Below, piece by piece: positions 15,640-27,546 of a DNA stretch of 64,000 nucleotides. The notes under the pieces are model-generated. The model did not search any database, was not told where the DNA came from, and saw only the letters and a program-made list of their open reading frames with translations. This DNA comes from Anoplopoma fimbria. Taxonomy: Eukaryota > Chordata > Actinopteri > Perciformes > Anoplopomatidae. Position 1 is the stretch's first letter; every line of letters starts with the position of its first letter. The translations under genes and the position numbers were made by a program. Where the stretch lies: NCBI RefSeq assembly GCF_027596085.1, contig NC_072458.1:1801001-1865000 (forward strand). The letters run 5' to 3'.

Positions 15640-15710
15640 AGTGGTTTAGGTAGTTTCATGTTGTTGGGGTCCATTTCTAACTCTGCAACATAAAACTGTC
15701 TTAATTGCCC
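15640..15710 (+). ncRNA. mir196: mir-196 precursor hairpin
   Basis: The mature 5p strand occupies 15647-15668 and begins TAGGTAGTTTCATGTTG, identical over 22 nt to the miR-196a form. The opposite arm (15686-15703, CAACATAAAACTGTCTTA) pairs with it through a loop of about 22 nt, with one C/A mismatch and two G-U pairs in the seed half. The location between hoxa10a and hoxa9a on the sense strand is the conserved site of mir-196 in HoxA clusters. miR-196 represses Hox mRNAs, mainly of more anterior groups; matching seed sites are visible in this window downstream of hoxa9a and hoxa7a. Confidence 0.96.
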
Positions 15711-16900
15711 CAGTTCCACACATCGAAACCAAAAGGGAAGCAAATCGGGGACATAAAGATGATCGGATTTGAGGAAAATTGTGGAAATGTATTTTGGAAA
15801 GCATGTTCTTAAACCTCCATGGCTTATAACCCGAGCAAACGTTGACTGGCTGCTTTGTAGGCAATATTCATATTCTTAAGCTGTCTCCTGTAATGTTCTC
15901 TTTACACTTCTATACTTGGGTTTTGTCGTTAAAATAAGCCCATGTGCGCTGGATGTAAACGTGATGAAAGCAGAGCTGCAGTATGCGTCGTGGACTTGGG
16001 ATTAAGGGTTAAACCGTGAGTGTTTTCCGTGAGTAGTAGTGACGCAGACGCGCCAGACAAGGCCTCGGTTACGACCACTGCAGTGGAGGGGAAGGGGAAG
16101 GTGAATTGGGCAACAGCGACCTCCGTGGGCAACGAGACCGGATGCTTCCACTGCGCAATAGTGGCTCAGACAAAAGGAGGGGAAGGGCTTTATGGCGATA
16201 TTTAGATCCGCCAGACAGGCTGTTATCTGCAGAGGCAAAAGAAGTGAATAGCCCCTGCGGTAAACTGGGTGAAAAAACACCCTGATTTAGGTTTTACAGC
16301 CTGAGAGCCATTGGCATAGTGGCGTCTTTTCCTCCTCTGAAGGTGTTTGTCTATTCTAACTTTTAGTGCACAAATAGCCTTTCCCCCCTCGGCCTGTTTG
16401 ATCTCTGCTGGCCAAATAAAGTGCAAGTCCCATTGAGGTGATAGCTTGCGACTAGAATGCACATTATGGACAGCTTGCACCCCTTTCCTTTGGTTCTCTA
16501 CTAAATGCAACAGTAAGAAGTGAGTGGAGAGTATTCCTGCCTGTGGCCTTGTGGGGTGTTGGCCAAGCCCTCCGTTTATTTGCTGGTAATAAATAAAACA
16601 CGCAGCGTAACTGTGAGAACTCAGGTTTGCTGCTTTGTAGACTCCATTTGCAACGTGTAGTTAGGTTTAGGACATTGTGGACACTAATACGCAATTATAG
16701 AACATCCGCATCGAGGTTAAGTTATTAATGCATTTCTGAAATACATGCATCCTTAGTATTTTGTTAATATTGTGATACAATATTTTCAGCTAACTGCATG
16801 TGTCAGTTGACGTATGGATTTTCAACAAATACAAAATGAATCTTTGTGCATTTATTTAATTATTTGAATATAGACTCTACTAGCGGGCAAAGTCTCTACT

Positions 16901-17278
16901 ATTAATGAACGTTTTCTATCCTCAATCTCTCCTAATACTACTATTAATGAACGTTTTCTATCCTCAATCTCTCCTAATACTACTATTAATTAACGTTTTC
17001 TATCCTCAATCTCTCCTAATACTACTATTAATGAGCGTTTTCTATCCTCAATCTCTCCTAATACTACTATTAATTAACGTTTTCTATCCTCAATCTCTCC
17101 TAATACTACTATTAATGAGCGTTTTCTATCCTCAATCTCTCCTACTACTACTATTAATTAACGTTTTCTATCCTCAATCTCTCCTACTACTACTATTAAT
17201 TAACGTTTTCTATCCTCAATCTCTCCTACTACTACTATTAATTAACGTTTTCTATCCTCACTCTCTACTATACTGTTT
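16901..17278. repeat. 42-bp minisatellite, nine copies
   Basis: Copies begin with ATTAAT at 16901, 16943, 16985, 17027, 17069, 17111, 17153, 17195 and 17237, an exact 42-bp period; the ninth copy degenerates. Variants after ATTAAT are GAACG (copies 1-2), TAACG (3, 5, 7-9) and GAGCG (4, 6), and the unit end changes from CTAATACTACT to CTACTACTACT in later copies. The TAACG copies create TTAATTAA, containing the TAATTA homeodomain-binding core. Confidence 0.97.
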
Positions 17279-18729
17279 TAAATGTGCTGCTGTCTCCCGG
17301 TGTTCGCCGCTTTGCACCATTTCATTTTAAAAGGAGAAAACCACAAGCACCACATTACGCATATATTTAGCTCTATTTAAGTGTAACGTTACACCGAGGC
17401 ACTGGCTGCAAGCAGGCATCACAGTTTATTTGTTGATGGTGATTATGGCAATGTGTAGGCCGATACCAGTGATAACGGCGGTGTGAATAATACAGGCTGG
17501 TGGGTTCCACTGGGAGAAACTACAATGAGACATTTGGAATACATGCAATACATTTTAGGCTATAATTAGTCAATTCTGTGGCTAAATAATACATTTTCAC
17601 CACATTTATTTAGTTTTCTTTTGTCATTTTAATTCATGGTATTATGTTTTTATTTTTAATTTGTGAGAATTTCGAAACCAAACGTTTGCTCCATGTTAAA
17701 TAATATGCAGTCTTAAGCTGTCCTGTAAATGTTATTTTGTTTGTTATTTTAGGCTAGTGGTTTTACATCGTAATTATAGCCAAACCAATAATGTGCTGGT
17801 TTGCAACTGAACAAACAACTGAACGAACAAGACACAACTGCTTGAATTTTCTTTGTTAAATTGATTGAAATTTTCAAAATAAAATCTTCCCCATTTTAAA
17901 GAAATAATCATGCTCATTGATTTATTTTCCGACTGTGAGAAATGTACATAATGCATGTACAATGTCCTGCATTATCTTCGTTAAAAGTGTAAATGTGTTG
18001 TAATGTGGATTATAGGATGTTCGAGATGCAGCCCCAACATATACGTAAAGTAGACTATCCTCTAAAAGCTAAATCACTAAATACGGTTATTGAAATACAA
18101 GAACATATAAGCATTATGCTTATGTTTTAAACAGCATAGACCCACAAACAAACTATCTTTTCTAGAAATATTAAACTGAAAATGACAGTTTTAGCCGCCT
18201 AATATCAGATATTATCCACACATCTTTCTAGACTTTCTAGAAAAGTGCGTTAGTCTGTAAAATTGTTTAACGTGTGAAGTTGAAAATAGGGAAAATATAC
18301 GGACGTTGCAAGATGTCTGGTAAAGCCAAGAAAGAAAAAATACAGAAAAATGTAATTTGCAATAGTGGTCAGAGATCCAGGCTTTGTTTCAGCTTTGAGA
18401 TGCTAAGTTTATTTAATATAGTGGTGGTTAAAATGTGTTTTTGTGAACAGCAATGGTAGGGTGCTTACGTGTCCTATAAAGAACCTCGTAAAATAGGGCC
18501 TCCAAAAACATACTGTATCGTTTTGGATAACTAAAGGGGATTTTAACAGCAGCAGTTGGTTAAGAAACTGTAAAACACATTTTTTTTTAATTTTCCGTCT
18601 CGCAGATAGCATATCTAAATAAAATCCTGATAATTCGTAGCTTTAAAACTAAAGGTTGTTATAGGAGAGCGGGTGAGTATTTAATGACCAAAGGGATTGA
18701 TTTATCCTTTATTGTTCAGCCTTTATGAT

Positions 18730-18735
18730 CACGTG
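18730..18735. promoter_or_regulatory. CACGTG E-box upstream of hoxa9a
   Basis: TTTATGATCACGTG, 222 bp before the hoxa9a ATG; a TTTATGA element overlaps just upstream. Confidence 0.5.
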
Positions 18736-18951
18736 TGTGTGCTGCCCAATGGCAGGCAGCCTGTCTCCCCATTACTAGCCCACTGTAGTCCTCTGTGGGG
18801 CCAAGTTGCTACTTGATTTCTCCACATTGTTATTTTCTGAGGCTGGGTTTACTGCGTGTGTGTGTGTGTGTGTGGTGTGTGTGTGCGCGTTTTTACTTTT
18901 GCATGACTCGTTTGTATGACTGCGTACATGTGAGCGTGTTATTTGTCTGCC

Positions 18952-20101
18952 ATGTCGACATCCGGAACATTGACTAGTTACTACGTCGATTCCCTGATTC
19001 TGCCCGAGAGCGAGGAGCTCTCTGTGCCGAGGTACCCCTCCGGTCCTGGGCTCCAGCCCTCCAGGCAGCCCGCCTCCATCAGCGACCACAGCGAGCTTGG
19101 AACCTGCACTTTCCCGTCCAAACCTCCAGTATTCGGGCCGTCGTGGAGTCACGTCCCTGCTCAGTTCCCAGGCACAGTCTCTTCAGTGTATCACCATTAT
19201 GGGCACCCCCAAGGCCCGGTGGGTGCTGATACAGACGGCCGGTATCAGTCGTGGCTGCTGGAGCCTATGTCCGGCTCCCTGCCCATGTCGGGTCTACCGA
19301 CGACCCATCACTACGGAATCAAACCCGAGGTTCTGGGGACGAGAGGTGACGGTGCTCTGCCCGGCTCCCACACTGCGCTGCTGCTCTCAGATTACGCCAA
19401 CGGGACGGTAGCGACGGCATCACCGGGGGAAAAGGACGCACGGTCCGGCCAAGGAGGGGACACAAGCGGGGAAGGTGAAGAGAAACCGGGCCTCGATCCA
19501 AGTAAGTCGCTGCAGCCCGTCTGCTGGTGTTTATAGTCTATTTATACCGCATAGAGCGAGGACGGGTGCGTGATGGGGGCGTCTGAACAGATGCCATTCT
19601 GAACGTGCCATTTCCTTATGGGGACTGTTAATGGCCCAGCTCCCATTGCTCCCATTGCTATATTAGATAACCCCAGTAGCTTAAAGTGAACGTGAGTTGG
19701 GAGGAAAAGGGGGGTAGGTTTGATTTGGATGTAGCTGTGGTTACGCACGTGTATCCATGTCCTTCTGAGCTGAAGATTTTTATTTTTATTTTCATTTTTA
19801 AGAGTGATGTTTTGGCACCGGCCCCTCACACCAATGTCGCACCCCACTCTTTCCAGATAACCCAGTGGCCAACTGGCTCCACGCAAGTGCCACGAGAAAA
19901 AAGCGCTGTCCGTACACCAAGCACCAGATCCTGGAGCTGGAGAAAGAGTTCCTCTTTAACACCTACCTGACCAGGGACCGTAGGTACGAGGTGGCGAGGC
20001 AGTTAAACCTCACCGAGAGACAGGTTAAAATCTGGTTCCAGAACCGCAGGATGAAGATGAAGAAGTTTAATAAAGAAGGCGCACCGAAAGAGATTGACTG
20101 A
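18952..20101 (+). CDS. hoxa9a: Homeobox protein Hox-A9a
   Basis: Exons 18952-19501 and 19857-20101; intron of 355 bp (gtaagt...ttccag), phase 1; 264 residues. The start is the ATG giving [17 protein letters not shown], which matches the Hox9 N-terminal domain (YYVDS). Further group 9A signatures are CTFPSK, VFGPSW and HHYGIKPE. The junction [12 protein letters not shown] supplies the ANW PBX-contact motif. The homeodomain is at residues about 196-255 ([32 protein letters not shown]), followed by nine residues. Intact reading frame. HOXA9 is a nuclear activator in trunk, kidney and blood development. Two miR-196 8-mer sites lie about 560-590 bp past the stop. Confidence 0.97.
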
Positions 20102-20663
20102 ACCAGATATACAGTATTTAGCGAGCTTTGTGTGTGGAAGCTCTTAACCCTGCTGGACATTATTTTTAAACTCATTGTCTTATTGTTCTATATAACAGAA
20201 GCTATTAGGCTTATTTGTCTTGTAAAAAAAAGCATGTTGGGCTTCAGTTTGATGCGACTACCTTTATATTGCACAATTTTAACGGTGCCCACTCGTTTTG
20301 TATTTGTTATTTTCTCATGTTGATTTTTATTAATACCTCGTTAACGTGTATTAGTTGGCCTGGTCCCTGTGCTTGTTTGTGAATGGATGTTTCTAGCTGT
20401 GCGTGCTCTTGTTTGTAGTTATATTTGTTGTCTATCTCAGAGTCCCCTGAGCGTATAGTTTGTAAAATGTATTAATTTTCCTGTTGTTTCTCCCTTACTG
20501 CTTAGAACTACGACTGATGACCATGAGTTTGAATCTTACATTGGACCCGTAGAAAACAGACTGATGGCATTTTGAAGTAGGTTCATAAACCTCATAAACC
20601 TCTTGGAAATGCTGAAACACTAAATTAAAGGTGTAATAGAAGCTACATCACACGACACCATTG

Positions 20664-20671
20664 ACTACCTA
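20664..20671 (+). promoter_or_regulatory. miR-196 8-mer seed match, hoxa9a 3' UTR (site 1)
   Basis: ACTACCTA, the exact complement of miR-196 nucleotides 1-8, lying 563 bp after the hoxa9a stop and upstream of the AATAAA at 20803. Confidence 0.7.
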
Positions 20672-20680
20672 TGTCTTTCC

Positions 20681-20688
20681 ACTACCTA
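20681..20688 (+). promoter_or_regulatory. miR-196 8-mer seed match, hoxa9a 3' UTR (site 2)
   Basis: A second ACTACCTA starting 17 nt after the first, a spacing within the range known to favour cooperative microRNA repression. Confidence 0.7.
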
Positions 20689-20802
20689 CAATAATATTTT
20701 TTTCGATTGCGGATTATAGTGGATTTGCTTGCATTGGATGCTGAACTATGAATTTCAGGGAGTAGCGTTTTCAAAGTACATAATGTTTGTTAGTGAGAGG
20801 GA

Positions 20803-20808
20803 AATAAA
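20803..20808 (+). promoter_or_regulatory. Polyadenylation signal, hoxa9a
   Basis: AATAAATAAA, about 700 bp after the stop. Confidence 0.55.
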
Positions 20809-21244
20809 TAAAACACTGTAGGCTACTTATTGAATACCTCACGGTCTGCTGACCGTCTGACTTTTGGTTGACAAATGTAATTTGTACTTTATTTATTAAA
20901 TAAAACAAATTATAGGCCTGTCTGTGAATGCATGCACATTCTTATTATATTTTGGCCTCATATTGAGATAATATTTTTATTATTCTAAAATCTCAATACG
21001 TGAATTATCGCTGCACAAAATAAGTATTTTCTGGTGCTCTTGCACGGCAAAAAAATATGAAGGTTACTGCTGTAAACTAGATCTCAACATACACACACAC
21101 ACACCACGACATAAATACATAAAGAAAACATATACAATATTTAGATAATTGAACAATTGCGAATACAAAATTAGTGCAAATTAGGAACATTTTTTTCAGT
21201 TTTTTTCTAAATATCCTGAAGCATTTCAATTTGTAGAGAACAAC

Positions 21245-21353
<109 letters not shown>

Positions 21354-22084
21354 TAGGTATGAATATCTGTGTGTGTGTTCGTGTTTTGGATTGGGGACAG
21401 AGCTGCGTCTTGGCAGAGGATGTTGTTAGCTGTATGCAGCCATAAAAGACAATTACCGCTATAACCTTTTATGGGGTGCAAAGCGCTGCGAGGCGAGAGG
21501 ACACAAAACACAAAAAAGAGACATCGAGGCTTCAACAGCTGAAGCCCAAAATAATGCAGCCGATGAGGTGCTGCCCAGCTCGGATGTGACGAGGCCGCTC
21601 AGCCTTAAGCTCCGTCATTAGCTCCATGTTACCAACCAAGGAGTAATGTGAAATATAACAGCACAAAGAATTCTGCATTTTAAACGCAACGTGACCTCAA
21701 ACATTCTATCCCAAAGGTTTAAGAGAAAGGCTCCAGTTTTAAAATATGACCTCTGCATTTGTAAGGCTGCTTCAAGTCTCTGCATGTTGGAGAAAATATT
21801 TGGCACAAGAGCAGAGAAAATAGAAGAATCAACAAATCCAAGGTGAGCTGTTAAGTTTGAGAGCCTTTAAAGCTCTGCCAGATACACCAGGTTATTTTGT
21901 TCATATTAATGACCTCACATAAACTGATAGTTTGTAGTTAGAGGGTAAGTCGGACTTTAGTCCTGTTGGAGCTGTTGTGACGCGTTAGAGGACGCAGATG
22001 GACCCAAACTTCAAAGACTCGGCCAGAGACAGTGCAATAAAACGCCTGGTCTGCTACACTGTCTGGCATTCCACTTTTAATGGC

Positions 22085-22093
22085 TTTATGGCC
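22085..22093 (-). promoter_or_regulatory. TTTATGGCC (inverse GGCCATAAA)
   Basis: Exact reverse complement of the recurrent GGCCATAAA motif, within a GC-richer block of the hoxa9a-hoxa7a spacer. Confidence 0.35.
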
Positions 22094-23859
22094 GTCCAGA
22101 CACAATTAGGCCGTTTTCAGAATGGCACCCATTTGTTTTTTCTTCTCTTTCTGTGGGACTGCGTCCTGGACAAAAGGCCGAGCGGAAATGATCAGCTTTA
22201 TTGGACTTTCCCCGACGGGGACGCGCAGGACTCACGGTCATTTGGAGAGATCCTTTGTTTCTACCTGGGAACCTTCCGCCCTCTGCTCCTTTGCTGGACC
22301 CAACCTAAAGGAGAGGGAGCAATAAAGCCAGCAGCTAGCTTCAAACGCAGTGGTTGGCCTATAGATGATGCTTTTTCCCCCAAATACATCTGGACATGTC
22401 TGTTAAAAAGCATCAACGCTTTGCTCAAAAACACAACGAGGAACACACATTTTGAGCGTCATTTCTTTTAGTTTTGCACTTTATTCTAGATTGCAGCAGA
22501 AAGACAAAACGCCTGCACACTGCTGCCTCCCCAGCCTGCAATCCCCACTAGTCACCAGAGGGTGGCGACACTGATCCAAATCACCACCCTGCCATGTTTA
22601 ACACTCCTCAATGAACCTGCACTGGGAAAAAAAACTGTAGTAACATTTTTAAGAGTCCAGCAAAATAATTTCACACCTTTTAACAGTCTCGGTGCAGAAG
22701 CTGCTCCTCATGCCTGCGGCTCAGCAGGGAAGAATGAAACAGTCTGGATTAGTCCACTGCGTTAGTCTCTGTTTAATGTTTGTCTTTATCGGATGTTTTT
22801 ATAAGCTACAGCTTTATAGAGGCAACTCATTTGAAACTTAGTTAACTTGACTGAAGGCAGGATTATTAAGAGTCACATTAAATATGAGAAACGTTCCCTT
22901 TAGCCTTTACTTATTTATTTTAATTTCCTCACTAAAATATATATTTACACTGAGGGTTTTTCGATTTAAGTTAGAATACGTAAAACATAATAGGCTTCCA
23001 ATCAATAGGTTTCCATGTTTCCAAAAATTGCAAAGAGTTTATGGTGTATTATTATTATTATCACTGTTATTTTAGCTAGGTTCTTCCTGTGTAAATCTGA
23101 CCTTGTGTTCTTTTATATTTGACTGTTTATTGTACGCATGCTTTCATTTAACTATTGGTCTTATGGACCATTTAAGTAACAATGTTTTGTCAGTAAAACA
23201 TCCTTTGAGGTTGGATTGAGCATTGTTAGAAATACTATACTTACAAGAAAACATATTGTGACATATTCTCACCTCAAACACCAAACGCAGTGCACATAAT
23301 ATCATATATCACAATCATGTTTTAACCTACTAGAAAATAAAGAGTTTCTACACATTTGTTTGCACTCGATACTGATAGGTACATTTTAATCAAAATATTG
23401 TTATATTTAATATGTATATATATTTTTTTACATCTTGCGTATGAGTATTTTTTTTTTTTAGCCAAACCAACAAAATATCATTCTGTCATAATAGTTATTT
23501 TGCAGTTATGCTAGCTATTTTAGCCAATTATATATAGTGTCCTCTGAGTGGGTGTAGATTATTTTTGTTATTGATAAGTAGGTTCACGGTATACGAAGGT
23601 ATATGAAATAAAGAAATATATAAGCAAAGCCTTTTTTAAATAAGATTGTTTATATAGATGGTTACGTATAATGCTAGTAGATATGTGACAAAGAACCAAG
23701 ACCTTATATAACCTAAATTCTCTCTAGATCGATGGGATTGTGAGCATTTCTCTGGTGTGTGTTTACATGTGTGTGAAGCGTTAATCCCATTCTGCAGCCC
23801 TGCGCCATAATGAGATCCATGTCTGCTTGCTGATTGGATGAGAGCATCCAGGCCTGAGT

Positions 23860-23865
23860 CACGTG
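23860..23865. promoter_or_regulatory. CACGTG E-box upstream of hoxa7a
   Basis: GTCACGTGGGTC, 141 bp before the hoxa7a ATG. Confidence 0.5.
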
Positions 23866-24000
23866 GGTCAGTGCTTTGGTCCAGAGTAAAAATGGGGTTT
23901 GGTGTAAATCTAGGGTGTATTGCTGTCGTATATCACGATACCTCGTAAAAACGACACTGAGGATTCTGGGCCAACAAATCAGAGAGAGAAAAAAAAAAAA

Positions 24001-25652
<1,652 letters not shown>

Positions 25653-25866
25653 TGAAAGAAACGGAAAGAGGAATAAATGGAAAACACTGTTCAGTAGGGA
25701 TATATCTCAGATGCTTATCACATACCAGTCAGAGCTTTGTAGGCAGATCAATTGAACGACCAGTGAAGCCAATTATGTAATAAGCATCTAACAGAAACAT
25801 GTATTTCATATTTAAACCCAAATCACATTCAAAGGCTCTGCATGAAAGAGCAATATTAACAAATAC

Positions 25867-25873
25867 CTACCTA
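25867..25873 (+). promoter_or_regulatory. miR-196 7-mer seed match, hoxa7a 3' UTR
   Basis: CTACCTA, matching miR-196 nucleotides 1-7, about 215 bp after the hoxa7a stop. Confidence 0.45.
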
Positions 25874-25955
25874 TCCAAACTATATTTTTATATATGCAAT
25901 ACAATGTGTCATTTAACCTGATCGTACTACTGAGTCAACATTCCTGAACAAAAAA

Positions 25956-25963
25956 ACTACCTA
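25956..25963 (+). promoter_or_regulatory. miR-196 8-mer seed match, hoxa7a 3' UTR
   Basis: ACTACCTA, full 8-mer, 304 bp after the hoxa7a stop. HOXA7 is a known miR-196 target in mammals. Confidence 0.7.
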
Positions 25964-26032
25964 ATATTTACGTTTCAATATTAAACGCTGACACAAGGAA
26001 TCCAGCTGTAAATGAGTCTTACTTCTATAATT

Positions 26033-26039
26033 CTACCTA
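26033..26039 (+). promoter_or_regulatory. miR-196 7-mer seed match, hoxa7a 3' UTR
   Basis: A third match, CTACCTA, 380 bp after the stop and before the AATAAA at 26597. Confidence 0.45.
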
Positions 26040-26596
26040 TTCCAGTGACTCTACTCCACAGACGGTTGTATTTTCTAAAGGGAACAAATACACCATTCTG
26101 CTCAAATGTGCCTTAGGCTAATTATAAGTGAATATTTTGTTAAATGACTCCAACTGTGATTTAGGTGCTTCGTTAGATTTCAGTTAGTGTATATTTCTTT
26201 CTTAATATAACTGCGTATCACTTAGAATGTGTATAAATCAGACATTTTTGTTTAGTTTCGATTTATCTCATGTTACCTACCTCGTCCACTTTCTTATTTT
26301 GCTACAAACAGGACTAGCCTTACATAAATGTTCTTAATCCTTAGCCGTGTACTGTAAAATGTTCTTGCTTACTCTATTTAGAAAATAAATGTAGGCTCAA
26401 AATTTCATACGTGTTTGTTAAAGCCAAAAATCAACACATGCATATTTATTTAAACAGCATTACATTTTAGTATCAAGTTATTAGTTTTTGTCGGTGTAAA
26501 ATGAATAGACTATTGTAATCTAATACGTGCAAATACTGTGATCTATTTAGGTTGAGTCCCCCATTTTCAATGTGAAGTATAAGTAACATGTGAACA

Positions 26597-26602
26597 AATA
26601 AA
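26597..26602 (+). promoter_or_regulatory. Polyadenylation signal, hoxa7a
   Basis: AATAAATAA about 945 bp after the stop; others lie at 26386 and 26647. Confidence 0.45.
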
Positions 26603-27057
26603 TAACCTCTGGGAATGTCTCAAATATGTAAATGAAAATATAATTGAATAAAATAGCTTTTCATTGTCTATTTGTTTTGTATGTAATATTTGCCAATTTA
26701 ATATTGTGTAACCACAACGATAACCACAGTTCTAATTACACGGTTGATGCATAACGTGTTGCTCCCAGTCTCCCAGTCTCCCAGTGAGTGCTGTTGACTG
26801 TGGCCAGTATTAGGTTGCATGTAATAAAACATGTTGCAGTTATGTTATTAGAGTTGGGTAAACACTTAAGTTGGGGAATGTGAGCTATGAGGATGCGAGA
26901 CGGGGCAGGCTGCAGATGAAGGGAAATTACTGTTGAACTCTGCATTCCCTCTGTCCTCGGTAAGATGGCGCCTGACGGTGACCTGCCTCCTTCCTCCTCC
27001 TTCCTCCTCCTCTCCTCCTCCCCTTTCTCCCCCATCTCTCCCTCCAGCGCTGGGTCA

Positions 27058-27250
27058 TAAATCCGTTGTTGTTTATGAAAATTTACAACATAGCAATGCA
27101 ACTTAACGACGCAGCTCGCCTTCCTATTGGCCACAGCTTTGTCACATGGCATGGAGCCGTGAACATGAACTTTTTTTTATATATAATTTTCCAATAGCGG
27201 AATAGAGCAGCCTTTCATTTAACGCTGTCGGGCTTCCACACGGCTGTTTG
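27058..27250 (+). promoter_or_regulatory. Promoter-like block, possible relic hoxa6 / distal hoxa5a promoter
   Basis: In order: GGTCATAAA and GTTTATG elements, ATTGG (inverse CCAAT, 27126-27130), CACATG E-box-like (27143-27148), TATATATAA (27178-27186) and CCAAT (27191-27195), all in one direction on +. It lies 1.4 kb after hoxa7a and 3.6 kb before hoxa5a, where hoxa6 sits in clusters that keep it. A splice donor follows after 27546. In mouse, Hoxa5 has long transcripts from distal promoters near Hoxa6. Motif-based inference. Confidence 0.35.
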
Positions 27251-27546
27251 CACCAGCGACCTGCAATGGGGTTTTTTACACCTTTTTTGGGGGGGAGCTT
27301 TCTCTCGGTCACAGGCTCGATGCGATGGAGCTTTCCTGGGGACATGGATGGATCGTTTGGGTCCCCTGCTGTCGGTTTCCTGACACGTTTGGGCAAGATG
27401 AGTGGAAGGAGCCCCGGTGCGTCACTGGCCCCCGGGAGCCCCAGTTTCCGTCCTGGGACTCAACTCTACTTGCATCCGTCACTGGCCCAGTCTGCACCTG
27501 CAAACTCCGTCGCCTCCCCGTTAACAAGCAGAAACCCCTTCACAAG
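27251..27546 (+). other. Candidate first exon downstream of promoter-like block
   Basis: From the ATG at 27266 a frame stays open to a donor-like site (CAAG, then gtagga, after 27546). The translation has no YPWM and the donor phase is 2, not the phase 1 of Hox genes, so a coding hoxa6 exon is unlikely. A non-coding first exon of a distal hoxa5a transcript is possible. Confidence 0.2.

Larger units (their letters stand above)
14351..18951. other. hoxa10a-hoxa9a spacer
   Basis: Holds the hoxa10a 3' flank, a candidate first exon (to 15458) and hairpin of mir-196, a TTTATGGC site at 16189-16196, a 42-bp minisatellite at 16901-17278, and the hoxa9a upstream region with an E-box. No protein-coding exon seen; the long open frame across the minisatellite reflects its period of 42 (14 codons). 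Confidence 0.7.

Noticed and set aside
16901..17278. CRISPR-like array
   Set aside because: Units are head-to-tail with no unique spacers, in a vertebrate Hox cluster.
16905..17330. 141-codon frame with a repeated 14-residue unit
   Set aside because: Follows from a 42-bp minisatellite; no flanking gene structure.
21998..22471. 157-codon frame in the hoxa9a-hoxa7a spacer
   Set aside because: No family resemblance, begins at an unsupported ATG and shows no splice or domain context; the block looks regulatory.
27266..27546. Coding exon 1 of hoxa6
   Set aside because: No YPWM, no recognisable Hox6 N-terminus, donor phase 2 and no downstream homeobox.
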